Below are positions 33,483-44,179 of a stretch of DNA of 64,000 nucleotides, piece after piece. Both the position numbers and the translations under genes were made by a program. The stretch is from Artemisia argyi (lineage: Eukaryota; Streptophyta; Magnoliopsida; Asterales; Asteraceae): the NCBI GenBank assembly GCA_030686995.1, contig CM060696.1, positions 115,211,949 through 115,275,948 of the forward strand. The letters run 5' to 3'. The number at the start of each line of letters is the position of its first letter. Position 1 is the first letter of the stretch. The notes under the pieces were generated by a model. The model was given only the letters and a program-made list of their open reading frames with translations. It made no database searches and was not told where the DNA came from.

Positions 33483-33871
33483 AAAGATTTATAACTCTTG
33501 GAGGTAATAATATCGGGATGCCGGCTATTAGAGCAAATTATATTATATGACAAATACGGGCCTAATAATAATTATATTAATTCAATATGCTTTCGGGTTA
33601 GAACAAATTATATTATATGATTAAATCACAACAGGTACGACGCCGTTTGCGTTCTTTTTTCCCGCCAAAATTAAGACCCAAGTTGTTAGCCTTTGTGTGT
33701 GGCCCACATAATCCAAAAAACCTTTGTGTGTGGCCCAAATAATACAAAAGGTTATTAGTGTTGTTTATATGGACTAAAAAAAGTTACTAACGCAAAAAAT
33801 AAAACAAAATAAAATAATAATCATAAAAAAATAAAAATAAGTATTTGGTAAAAAAAAAATGACACTCTAGG
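33483..33871. other. Spacer with short local duplication
   Basis: AT-rich, with no gene. GAGCAAATTATATTATATGA near 33531 recurs as GAACAAATTATATTATATGA near 33601, about 70 bp apart. A GGGCCTAATAATAATTA word echoes the neighbouring TRIM terminal repeat. Confidence 0.5.
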
Positions 33872-34223
33872 GTTATTGGAAGGATAGCGGGGGACGTACA
33901 AAATGCGTTTATTAACGGAAGGTTTATTCTGGATGGGATTCTTGTTGCAAACAAAACTGTTTATTTTTTAAAGAAAAAAGAAAAAGAATGGAGCAGTGTT
34001 TAAGGTGGATTTCAAAAAAACGTATGATAGTATTAAATGGAATTTCTTGATTAGTATGATGAAACAAATTGGTTTTCGAAATAGATGGTGCACATCGATT
34101 GAAGCATGTTTGAGATCCTCAACTATGTCTATTATAGTAAATGGATCTCCTGCGGAGGAATTTTGTTTGGAATGTGGTGTTCGACAAGGAGCTCCTTTAT
34201 CACCATTTTTATTCATTATGGCA
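33872..34223 (+). pseudogene. LINE A reverse transcriptase, first part
   Basis: Fragments such as AGDVQNAFINGRFILDG are followed by a frameshift near the KKKEKE run, then FKVDFKKTYDSIKWNFLISM and LECGVRQGAPLSPFLFIMA. The RT is interrupted at 34223 by the Athila-type insertion, whose target duplication TGGCA is at 34219-34223. Confidence 0.85.
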
Positions 34224-35641
34224 TGATGCGTAGGGATTGCACCAGGCTTTACCTCTCGAGGGATCTCGAGAAGCTTACAACCCTCACCAGGCAGTGTACC
34301 TGATCGATGTAGTATAGTATAATGACAAGTACCGGGGGATTGATCGTTCAGCTAGGAATACTGTCGCTAGGATTAGAAAACCTAAAGACTAGGTATAGAG
34401 ATGAGAGATGATTCTTTTGTATTTTAATGTTTTTATGAAAGCAAGTAAAAATCTCGGGTTTGAAGGAGTTTGGCGGAATTAGTTGCTAGTCAACTAACCC
34501 AATACTAAGATGCAATCAAAATAAAATACTAAAAATGAAAATAAACTAATTTAACTAAAGTTGTGAGCAATATGTGGGAGAATTGTGTTTACTTAGATTT
34601 CACTACTCCCTAGATATCTTTTACACATTAATTACTTGTTATAGTTGCGTGGATGACGGATTGTATTCCTTAATACCATTCATGGGGTGGCGTACTTACT
34701 TCCCCAATCCTATGAGCGCCTACTTCACTCCTATTTCGAGCCGGCTAAGAAGCTCCTAACATGGGATCACTAGAATTTGCTCATGCATTAAATACAACCA
34801 ATAAAACCTAGTACACATCGGTTCATGTTTCCTAAGACGTTCAAACATGTTACACAAAGGAGATCTGCCAGTTTTCTTAAGCCTAACATTGAAATCATTC
34901 ATCCATTACAACCATAAACAAGTAATCAACATATAATTAACATCTAGGTTTCATTACATCTAAGCAAACACAAGATAGATCTAGCCTAGCATGTTAAAAT
35001 CAAGACAAGCAAAAGATATATTCAAACAACACATAGACATATTGAATGAATTAAGAGAAGACTTATCTCAATTGAACATGAAATGATTCAAGGGGTGAAA
35101 ACCCTTGAAAACACTGTAAAATATGACCTAGGGTTTACAAAGTTCTGCCCTAGTTTTCTCCACACAAGTTCCTCTTTTAATGAATGAAAAATAGAAAACT
35201 ATATATAGATTTTGATAGGTGACGGCGTCAAGAACAAATATCTGACGCCGTCATCTCGCCGCCAAATAGTTTCTCGGACTGCCTAGATCTGGGTCGGACC
35301 CCGTCATGTATACTCCTTATGCAGGTCGTCACCATATTAACTCTTGACACCCTTCTTGTGACGCCTTCAGGTTTTCACTGGGTCGTCAACGATTTTACTC
35401 TTGACGCCGTCATGATTTCCTTCTTGACGCCGTCAGGCACTGTTCTCAGCATGGAAAATTAAGTGTTTGCCGTTTTCATCACTTTTACGCTCCAAAAACG
35501 TCCGAATTGCTTCCTTTTCCAAAATTCACTCCCAAAGTACCTAAAATTACAAAAGGAACGATTTAGGGCAATATTTGATAAAATAAATTCAATTCCGGGC
35601 TTAAATGACCCCCTAAAAGTGGTTCATTTTTCTCCCCATCA
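34224..35641 (-). repeat. 3' LTR of the Athila-type element
   Basis: This 1,418-bp LTR, in element orientation, starts TGATGGGGAGAAAAATGAAC and ends CCCTACGCATCA. CTATATATAG near 35199-35208 is a TATA candidate. Between 35221 and 35450 there is a dense array of TGACG...CGTCA palindromes. Several short + frames inside it are repeated in the other LTR and are not genes. Confidence 0.92.
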
Positions 35642-36193
35642 TATACCCTTACACTTGAGATTTGATTGTCCTCAAGCAAATGCGCTTTTATTCTAGTCAA
35701 AATACAAGTTAGGGGTCATTTAACACTAATATAAAAGTAATTACAACAAATAATCGTTCCACTAAAGACCAAAGACAAGCACGGAGGTCATACACTAGCA
35801 CCTCACAAATAGTGTTTAGATACTCACATCTCTCGGGTGTAATAAAGTATATATCACAATATGGAAATGGAAAATATCTCTCACTACCTGTCATAACAAA
35901 ATAGATTACCATAGGCTTGGGAAAGGATCAAACCTCCCCCACATGGCGTAAGCACCTAGGATAAACTATCAAAGAGGTCTTTTAAAGGGTTGTAACATTA
36001 GGTGTAGGGATATGGAATACACGGTTTTGTTGGATATAGGCAGTCTTTACTGGTGGCGAGTTAACAATCTTGGTTAATTACATGTACAATATGGCGTTGC
36101 TAAGCCAAGACTAGACTCGACTTAAGCTAACAAATGAAAAATAACAAAAATATAAAACAAACATAGAATGAAAAGGGATGGTAGTCCGTATGC

Positions 36194-36249
<56 letters not shown>

Positions 36250-38104
36250 ATACACTCTTACCCTACCATCCAAAATAATACATCATAAGGAATGAACATT
36301 CCCCTTACACTTGAATTTTTACATACTTTACAATAAACTAATCTAATGACTCGAATTAAGAAAATCAAAACACTTGGAGTACTTTTAAGATTAACGCACA
36401 TACGGGGGTAATAATATGATGTTCTTCCCCATTACTCCATAAAATAAGTACTTTACCCATGAGTCCCAATAGTCTCAAAACAATATGTACAAGGATATGA
36501 CTCGACTTAGCAACCATGTAATCAATTAGATAATTAACTAAGGGTTTAACAAATAACAATAATGCACTAAAGATGAGTGCATACACGGAAGGCTAAGGCG
36601 ATTTGGGTGTACATTTAAGTGGGGTGTAACAAATTCTTCCTTTAAGTAAAATGCTTAAAGTTAGAAACGAAAAGATAGGCTCGGAGGGGTGTAATAGAGG
36701 TTTCGTGTACTAAAAATGAGTACAACACTAAGGGTGTGGGAAAAATTAGTTGACTTAACTAGCCAAGTAATATGACTTAAATGGTCAAGTAATTATGATA
36801 CGGGTTTAACACAAGGGTGATCCTAATGCCTCTTATCATGTAGTAAATCCTACTACACGAATGTAGTCTCACTACGGTCTCGGGTTGCATCACTAATGCA
36901 AATTCTAGAATCTAAATGTTACCGGTACACTCATAAGCACTAATAGTAAATGCTTTTCCTATCAAATCTAAAGGCGAACCTCACATATTTGGGTAGAAAA
37001 TTTTTCTGAATGATACGGTTTTGTGCTAGTCATACAATATTCTATCCATGAGACGCTTACTATGGCTAAAGTTTCACTCCTAAATGTTGTAAAAAAATTT
37101 TAAATTTGGCGCTAAAATTGCACTAACAAGTATTTCTCATAGTTTTATTACACATCTACTATCAAACAAAAAAACTCAAGCGAAAGTGTATCTGTAAGGT
37201 ATCATCATTTTACCCTCCCCTTACACTTAGGATGAACATTGTCCCCAATGTTCAAGTAAAGAATGTAAAAGTGAAATAAGTAAAACAAATGAAATCAAAT
37301 ACTCCCCTGATTCGCTCGGTATGGATAATAAGGTGGCCATGTTAGATCTTCCTCCAAGAAAATGAACAATCAAAGCTTCCCTTCCAGAATAATAATCATC
37401 TTCTTGTCATACATAATCTGTAAGACCTGAGAAAACAGACAAGGCAACCTCGCATAAAATCGGCGGCAATCTACATATGCTAATAAATCCTAGAAAACAA
37501 AATAAGATATAATGCTTGTGGAATGATGTTTGTAGATTTCCTGGAGATTATAAAATTGATAATTCAACAAAAACTTTAAGACTCCGTTAGAAAAACAAAA
37601 CTGGTAAAATTTCCAGATTTTTACACGTGACGCCGTCAAGAGTAAATTCGTGACGCCGTCAGAAGTGACCTGCAGAAATTCTTATGTTAAGTTTCCGGAA
37701 AATTTCTGGAAAAACTTCGTCCTACTTCCTAGAAAATCCTGCAAAACATCATTATGACTCGATACAAGCATTTGACTCTAACAAATACGAATATACATGT
37801 TCACTTAATATTGAGGAGAATCATGATCGGTTTTGTTTCTTTAAAAACATATTTGGGGTTTCCCCTTACACTTATCTTTTGCAAAAATAGCTTTGGATGA
37901 AGTTAAGACTAAGCCAAACAACAAAATAAAGTATTTTCACTATTTTAGTTTTGAAACATGATCTACCAACAATAAAAATAAAGCATGCATACGGAAGCAA
38001 ATAACAAACAAACAAAATAAAAATCACTCAAAACATGGGTTGCCTCCCAAGAAGCGCTTTTCTTTATTTACGAGTCTTGTAGCTAGACTCAAGGTCATGG
38101 GTTA
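35642..38104 (-). other. Non-coding 3' region of the Athila-type element
   Basis: This lies between the protease-region stop and the 3' LTR and shows no RT or integrase. It contains a 47-base T run (36201-36247) and a TGACGCCGTCA-type motif pair at 37628-37662. Minus-strand AAGTGTAAGGGG words, identical to the core of the terminal polypurine tract, occur at 36301-36312, 37217-37228 and 37862-37873. Short frames (for example 36365-36586) have no recognisable domain. Confidence 0.7.
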
Positions 38105-39193
38105 CTACGTGACCTCATCATTAGTTTCATTCTCTAGGTCGTCTTCTATGCCAGTTTTGTATTCCGGACCTAATTGCAAACATTCTTTGTAGAAACCAAA
38201 CATCCTATTCATCACATACTCTACTCCTCTACGTCTATCCTCGCCATTCCTATAGTAAGCTACTTGTTTGTGTTCCTTTTCTATATTAGAAAGGAGGCGG
38301 TATTGCTCAATCTTATAGGGCATTTGGTAGGCAATCTCATCATTCTCTTCCTTGAACCTAACTATCCCTAAAGTCGGATTATAACTCATCTTAGTGGCCT
38401 CAACAAATGGTTTTCCGAATATTACTTGGCTTAGGCAATCATCTATCACCGGACGAGTATCTTCTACTATCATAAAATCGATCTCATAGGTGAAATTACC
38501 TATAATCACATGCAATCCCTTCACTCTTCCTACAAAATTACTTATCAAATTCTTATTGGGCATCATCCTGTAATCAAGTTGTTCCTTCATCACCCAATTA
38601 TAATAAGTCCTAGTCATGATGTTTATAGGAGATCTAGGATCGATATAGGCTTTCCATATATGCATATGCCCGATGTTGCATGGTATGTTGATGTTAGAGG
38701 GGTCTCCCATTTTGATAAGGGGTGTGCCAAGGATATATGGTGTCTCGAGGCCATCGAATAAATCCTTATGGTATTCCCGTTCTTCCTTGGTGGGCAACTT
38801 ATCAAAGTACTTTTCTATAGTCTCTACTTCCTCTAACTCCTCTCCCTTATTAACCTCAACTTCCCTAATTTCATCCCTAGTCTCGGTTTCTACTTCAACT
38901 TCATCTTTGTCACTTTCTTCTATATCCTTATCTTTTGGCTTAATGGTGACAACATTGACAAAGTGGACATGTTTGGATGATGAGGGGTCCTTAATTTGGA
39001 TTCCATTATTGGCGTCCCTAGTGTCCTTCCTAGGTGTAGTTAATGCTTGGGTGTTGAGGGCTTTCAACAAGTTGTCTATCTTGTTGGTCATCTCCGTTTG
39101 TTGTTGGTTGAATTCGGTTTCAAACCTAGCTATGCGAGCCTCTTGAGATGCCATGAACTTAGACATCAATCCTTCAAGATTGTTGGTACTACT
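38105..39193 (-). pseudogene. Athila-type gag C-terminus and protease region
   Basis: After the solo LTR the polyprotein resumes as NLEGLMSKFMASQEARIARF and QQQTEMTNKIDNLLKAL, continuous with the gag end in related elements. An acidic linker follows, and then a retropepsin-like fold: LGTPLIKMGDPSNINIPCNI, YIDPRSPINIMTRTYYNWVM and CLSQVIFGKPFVEATK. The expected D-T/S-G catalytic triplet reads D-P-R, so activity is doubtful. From the first ATG the frame is 354 codons and uninterrupted. No RT follows. Host-gene origin is unlikely. Confidence 0.8.
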
Positions 39194-39606
39194 GTTGATG
39201 CATAATCTGGCGCGGACTTATTCAACGACTCTCCTTGGGCCGTTAGTCGTCTTCATAAGCCCTAAGTAGACCTGTACAACAAAGAGAACCCGTTAGGAGT
39301 GGACCCGAGGCCGTAGCCCCGGGATCCACCTCCGACGGTCAAGTTAGTATGTGATGCGCGGAGCATATAATAGCTATTAGGTTTAGGATAACCTGTTCGG
39401 TCGTATTGTAATCTCTGGTGAATGGAACCCCAGCCATGTATTTATAGGATACGGATTAGGGTTAACGCGTAGAGTGGGCCGCTGGCTACCCGGGCCTGAC
39501 CCATTCCTGGCCCAGTCCGGACCATACGTCCATAAAGTGCGTAAAGTGGGCCGCTGGCTACCCGGGCCTGACCCATTCCTGGCCCAGTCCGGACCATACG
39601 TCCACA
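39194..39606 (-). mobile_element. Solo LTR inside the Athila-type gag-protease region
   Basis: This 413-bp insert with TG...CA ends (TGTTGATGCA at the left, GTCCACA at the right on the + strand) is flanked by a perfect 5-bp duplication ACTAC (39189-39193 and 39607-39611). In minus orientation a TATA box TATAAATA (complement of 39439-39446) precedes a transcribed-looking region, so the U3 part lies on the right. A 72-bp segment with GGGCCGCTGGCTACCCGGGC is tandemly duplicated at about 39465-39605. No internal domain is present, so it is a recombined solo LTR. It splits the host element's polyprotein. Confidence 0.85.
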
Positions 39607-40770
39607 ACTACCATAGTTGTTAGAAGGATTGTTGTTGAAAGTACGGTTGGAGGGTGGATCGTTTGGTTGGTAACGATTAGGCGGATTGGAAGAATTGGCT
39701 TGATTTTGTTTCCACCTAAGGTTTGGGTGATTTTTCCCAGAGGGGTTGTAGGAATCACCGTAAGGGTTTGGCTCGGGTTTGAAAGTGTACCACTTATCTC
39801 CCGCTTCGTCGGTACGCGAGGATGCGTAGTCCGCAAAAGCTGTTCCGGGGAGTTCCACACAATCACGAGTGTCATGGGGACCACTACATAATTCGCATGA
39901 AGAAGTGATTTTGTTCACTTGGCTTGAAGGCTTAGGAACTTCGTAAGATTTCATGAGAAACTTGACTTGGTCCTCAAGTTCCATGCTCCTACGGTCGGGA
40001 GTGCTAGAGTTGTTCGAAGGCAAAGATATTGCCTTGACCATTTTGTTCAAATCACGGGGATCATTCCAACTCTTGTTGTCATAGAGAGCAAGATCTTCTA
40101 TGAGTTCCCATGATTGTTCCGCACTTAGATCACGTAGCTTACCACCGGCCGATTGGTCAATGGCTCGCCTTGTGGAGAGATCGATATGGTCATAGAAGAT
40201 TTGGACTTGGAGCCAAAGATCTATGCCATGATGAGGGACTTTTTGGAGTAAGTCCTTGAATCGAGTCCATGCTTCATATAGAGTTTCACCTTGACGTTGT
40301 TGGAACATCAAGATATCATTTCTAAGCTTGGTAGTTCTCCCCGGTGGGAAAAATTGAGCAAGGAAACGAGTGGTGAGATCATCCCATGAGGTGATGGATC
40401 CCGCGAGTAAACGTTTAAGCCATTGGCTAGCTTGATCACGTAGAGAGAATTGGAATAGGCGTAATCGGGTTGACTCTCTAGTTGTAACATCAAGGTCTAT
40501 AGAATCTACGATTTTGAGGAAGTCCTTGAGATGTTGGTTTGGATCTTCGGAATGAAGTCCATGGAATGCGCATCCGCTTTGCACCAACCGGATGGTGTCG
40601 GATCGCAAGGGGGTCACATTGGCTCCTTGGGTGAGCTCAATGGTGTTTCGGTAGCCTTGGTGGCTAGGTCGGGAATATTCTCCTAAGGTTCGGGGCCTAA
40701 GAGGTTGATTATCTAGTGGTGGGTTTTATTGTGGTGGGATGACGGGTTCAAAGATGTTACCATCGTCCAT
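39607..40770 (-). pseudogene. Athila-type gag
   Basis: Translation from the ATG at 40768-40770 (MDDGNIFEPVIPPQ) meets a TAA at 40726-40728, where a Gln or similar is expected. It continues openly as NTIELTQGANVTPLRSDTIR. The capsid region has LRLFQFSLRDQASQWLKRLL, FLAQFFPPGRTTKLRNDIL and GIDLWLQVQIFYDHI, the hallmark wording of Athila-type gag. One zinc-knuckle-like CELCSGPHDTRDC lies near 39890. At 39606 the frame runs into a solo LTR and ends at 39442 with repetitive residues that do not belong to gag. Gag would package the element RNA. Some databases label such proteins MAK10-like, a misnomer. Confidence 0.88.
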
Positions 40771-40918
40771 GATGTCGGATGGCGAAGAGTTACGAACAAA
40801 AACACGAAGAAATAAGATAGACTAAAGAGAACCTAAAAAATAAAAATAAAATCTTACTAGAAAGGAATCTAGCAAGTATACCTAATAAAAAGAGATTCTA
40901 ACCTAGACAATAACTATT

Positions 40919-40936
40919 CCTCGGGCTGCGGCGCCA
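40919..40936 (-). other. Primer binding site, tRNA-Asp-like
   Basis: Minus-strand TGGCGCCGCAGCCCGAGG lies six bases inside the 5' LTR. Its first eight bases equal the complement of the plant tRNA-Asp 3' end (family knowledge), with mismatches later. Confidence 0.65.
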
Positions 40937-40942
40937 AAAACT

Positions 40943-42361
40943 TGATGCGTAGGGATTGCACCAGGCTTTACCTCTTGAGGGATCTCGAGAAGCTTACAAC
41001 CCCCACCAGGCAGTGTACCTGATCGATGTAGTATAGTATAATGACAAGTACCGGGGGATTGATCGTTCAGCTAGGAATAGTGTCGCTAGGATTAGAAAAC
41101 CTAAAGACTAGGTCTAGAGATGAGACATGATTCTTTTTGTATTTTTATGTTTTTATGAAAGCAAGTAAGAATCTCGGGTTTGAAGGAGTTTGGCGGAATT
41201 AGTTGCTAGTCAACTAACCCAATACTAAGATGCAATCAAAATAAAATACTAAAAATGAAAATAAACTAATTTAACTAAAGTTGTGAACAATATGTGGGAG
41301 AATTGTGTTTACGTAGATTTCACTACTCCCTAGATATCTTTTACACATTAATTACTTGTTATAGTTGCGTGGATGACGGATTGTATTCCTTAATACCATT
41401 CATGGGGTGGCGTACTTACTTCCCCAATCCTATGAGCGCCTACTTCACTCCTATTTCGAGCCGGCTAAGAAGCTCCTAACATGGGATCACTAGAATTTGC
41501 TCATGCATTAAATACAACCAATAAAACCTAGTACACATCGGTTCATGTTTCCTAAGACGTTCAAGCATGTTACACAAAGGAGATCTGCCAGTTTTCTTAA
41601 GCCTAACATTGAAATCATTCATCCATTACAACCATAAACAAGTAATCAACATATAATTAACATCTAGGTTTCATTACATCTAAGCAAACACAAGATAGAT
41701 CTAGCCTAACATGTTGAAATCAAGACAAGCAAAAGATATATTCAAACAACACATAGACATATTGAATGAATTAAGAGAAGACTTATCTCAATTGAACATG
41801 AAAGGATTCAAGGGGTGAAAACCCTTGAAAACACTGTAAAATATGACCTAGGGTTTACAAAGTTCGGCCCTAGTTTTCTCCACACAAGTTCCTCTTTTAA
41901 TGAATGAAAAATAGAAAACTATATATAGATTTTAATAGGTGACGGCGTCAAGAACAAATATCTGACGCCGTCATCTCGCCGCCAAATAGTTTCTCGGACT
42001 GCCTAGATCTGGGTCTGACGCCGTCATGTATACTCCTTATGCAGGCCGTCACCATATTAACTCTTGACGCCCTTCTTGTGACGCCTTCAGGTTTTCACTG
42101 GGTCGTCATGGATTTTACTCTTGACGTCGTCATGATTTCCTTCTTGACGCCGTCAGGTACTGTTCTCAGCATGGAAAATTAAGTTTTTGTCGTTTTCTTC
42201 ACTTTTACGCTCCAAAAACGTCCGAATTGCTTCCTTTTCCAGAATTCACTCCCAAAGTACCTAAAATCACAAAAGGAACGATTTAGGGCAATATTTGATC
42301 AAATAAATTCAATTCCGGGCTTAAATGACCCCCTAAAAGTGGTTCATTTTTCGCCTCATCA
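40943..42361 (-). repeat. 5' LTR of the Athila-type element
   Basis: This 1,419-bp LTR is paired with 34224-35641. The TGACGCCGTCA-type array at 41941-42160 is better preserved here, with about nine TGACG or CGTCA half-sites in 220 bp. The target duplication TGGCA follows at 42362-42366. Confidence 0.92.
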
Positions 42362-42864
42362 TGGCAATTGGAGGGTTGAATGCCATGGTTTGTGAGGCGG
42401 TCAATAATTGGTTATTTAAAGGGATATCCGTGGGTAATGATAATATTGTGGTATCGCATTTACATTACGCCGATGATACTATATTTTTAGTGAATTAAGC
42501 GAAGAAATGCTCAAGTTTTGATTTATATAGTAAAATGCTTTGAAGAAGTATCAAGTTTGAGGGTCAACTTGAAAAAAAGTCCCATGTAAGGGATTGGTGT
42601 GTCGCATGGAGAGGTTGAGGTGATGGCGAGGCAAATGTGGTGTACTATAGGGGAATTCCCTTTCATGTTCTCAAGACTTTCTATCGGCACAAATATGAAA
42701 AAAGGGAGAGTGCATGGAGGCCGGTCGTCGACTGAAATGGAGAGTTAAAACGATGTTATTTGGTGGAAGATTAACCTTGGTAAAATCAGTTCTTGTTAGC
42801 TTGTCGTTGAACTATTTCTCGATTTTTCATGCATGTGTGTTTGTGATTACAAAACTTGAGCATA
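42362..42864 (+). pseudogene. LINE A reverse transcriptase, second part
   Basis: RT resumes at GLNAMVCEAV, passes the catalytic YADD (HYADDTIF near 42465-42490) and then breaks. The same missing A after the GAAGAA run as in copy 1 shifts the frame (near 42502). A deletion removes part of the segment after GRR...RPVVD. The piece ends at 42864 where the solo LTR inserted. Confidence 0.85.
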
Positions 42865-43067
42865 TGATGAGGTTGAAAAACATGCGTTTTTAGTGGTCAT
42901 TTAGTCCTTAAACTCGTAAATATTTGATCAATTATTACCCTAAATCATTTCTTTTCGAGTTTTAAGTACTTTGGAAGCGAATGTTGGAAAAGAGCGAGTT
43001 TTTGGCTTATTTGGACAAGAAAACGAAGAAAACGACCAAGTCACGAAAACGTCAGGAAAAAGAGGCC

Positions 43068-43320
43068 TGACGGCGTCACAATCCCAATGTGACGCCGTCA
43101 CTTGCAATTCAACATGATGATTCAATTATAATTTTACAAGTGGCGGTTCAGATAACTGTGACGGTCTAGAGCTGACGACGTCACTATCAAAGAAACAGTG
43201 CATGACGGCGTCACAACCTATAAGGTGACGCCGTCACAACTGCGACACAACTAGGGACGAAACTCTAATAACGGCGAGCTGGCGGCGTTACAACCATAAC
43301 GTGACGCCGTCACCAATGTA
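43068..43320 (+). repeat. TGACGCCGTCA palindrome array
   Basis: About eight TGACGGCGTCAC/TGACGCCGTCAC-type motifs occur in 250 bp (near 43070, 43089, 43159, 43173, 43203, 43225, 43269 and 43301). The intervening sequence is not repetitive. TGACG is the core recognised by plant TGA-type bZIP factors. Confidence 0.85.
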
Positions 43321-43389
43321 AATATATATATATTTTTCGTGTTTTTCTCATTCATTGTAACATTTCTTGTTTAATTAGTGTATCGCTAG

Positions 43390-44179
43390 TGAGGCAGTAG
43401 AAAAACGGTATATTCAAAGGCGTAGTGGTTGGTGCCGATAGAGTTGTCATGTCTCATTTGCAATATGCTGATGACACGATATTTTTTGGTGAGTGGAGTA
43501 AAGAGAATGCAAAAGCATTGATGTGTATCTTGAAATGCTTTGAGGAGGTGTCGGGGTTAAAGGTGAATTATAATAAGAGTAAGTTATATAGTATTGGTGT
43601 AAGTGCTAGTGACAATATGGAGATGGCGAGATGGATGGGTTGTAGCATGGGAGAATTTTCGTTCACTTATTTAGGGCTACCAATCGGTGACCGGATGAAT
43701 TGTATTAAAGCATGGAGGCCCGTCGTAGAGAAATTTAAAAATAGACTTGCCGATTGGAAAGCTAGATCGATGTCGTTCGGGGGGCGTTTAACATTGGTGA
43801 AATCGGTTCTTGCTAGCTTTCCGTTGTATTATTTCTCGATGTTCCGTGTGCCTTCGAGTGTGATTAAAAATCCTGAGGGTATTCGTAGGGATTTCTTTTT
43901 TTTTGGGGGGGGGGGGGTGTTTGGGTGAGAGAAAAAAGTTACCTTCGGTTAAATGGGATCATATGCTAGCTGCTTACGGGTTGGGGGGGGGGGTTAAATA
44001 TAGGGTCTTTAAGGGCAAAAAATTGGGCTTTATTGGGTAAATGGTGGTGGAGGTTTAAGAGGGAAAGGGATAACCTGTGGGTTAGGGTCATAAAAAGCAT
44101 TTATGGGGAGAATGGGGGGTTTATCTAGCTGTGGTGAAGTGAGGTGTGAGAGTGGTGGCGGTGGGGTCTGGAGAGATAT
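43390..44179 (+). pseudogene. LINE B reverse transcriptase, C-terminal part
   Basis: After a frameshift near 43425 the frame reads VMSHLQYADDTIFFGEWSKE with the catalytic YADD intact, then EEVSGLKVNYNKSKLYSIGV and FTYLGLPIGDRMN. It continues to [21 protein letters not shown]-runs at 43905-43916 and 43983-43992 cause further shifts. The RT is cut at 44179 by the gypsy insertion. This is the best-preserved RT stretch in the window, but it lacks the N-terminal half. Confidence 0.9.

Larger units (their letters stand above)
34224..42361 (-). mobile_element. Athila-type Ty3/gypsy element, non-autonomous
   Basis: This is a minus-strand element with LTRs at 40943-42361 (5') and 34224-35641 (3'), ends TGATG/CATCA, and a perfect 5-bp target duplication TGGCA (34219-34223 and 42362-42366). 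The primer binding site next to the 5' LTR begins TGGCGCCG, as in Athila/Tat elements primed by tRNA-Asp. Gag and a protease-region protein are present. RT, RNase H and integrase are absent, replaced by 2.4 kb of non-coding sequence (35642-38104). The LTRs differ at about 33 positions by eye (roughly 2.3 percent). A 413-bp solo LTR has inserted between gag and the protease region. Confidence 0.92.

Noticed and set aside
34574..34759. 61-codon + frame repeated at 41294-41479
   Set aside because: It lies inside the two Athila-type LTRs and has no coding similarity.
38673..39146. 157-codon + frame, Ser-rich
   Set aside because: It is the complement of the acidic linker in the Athila-type protease-region frame; the Ser runs reflect the Asp/Glu codons opposite.
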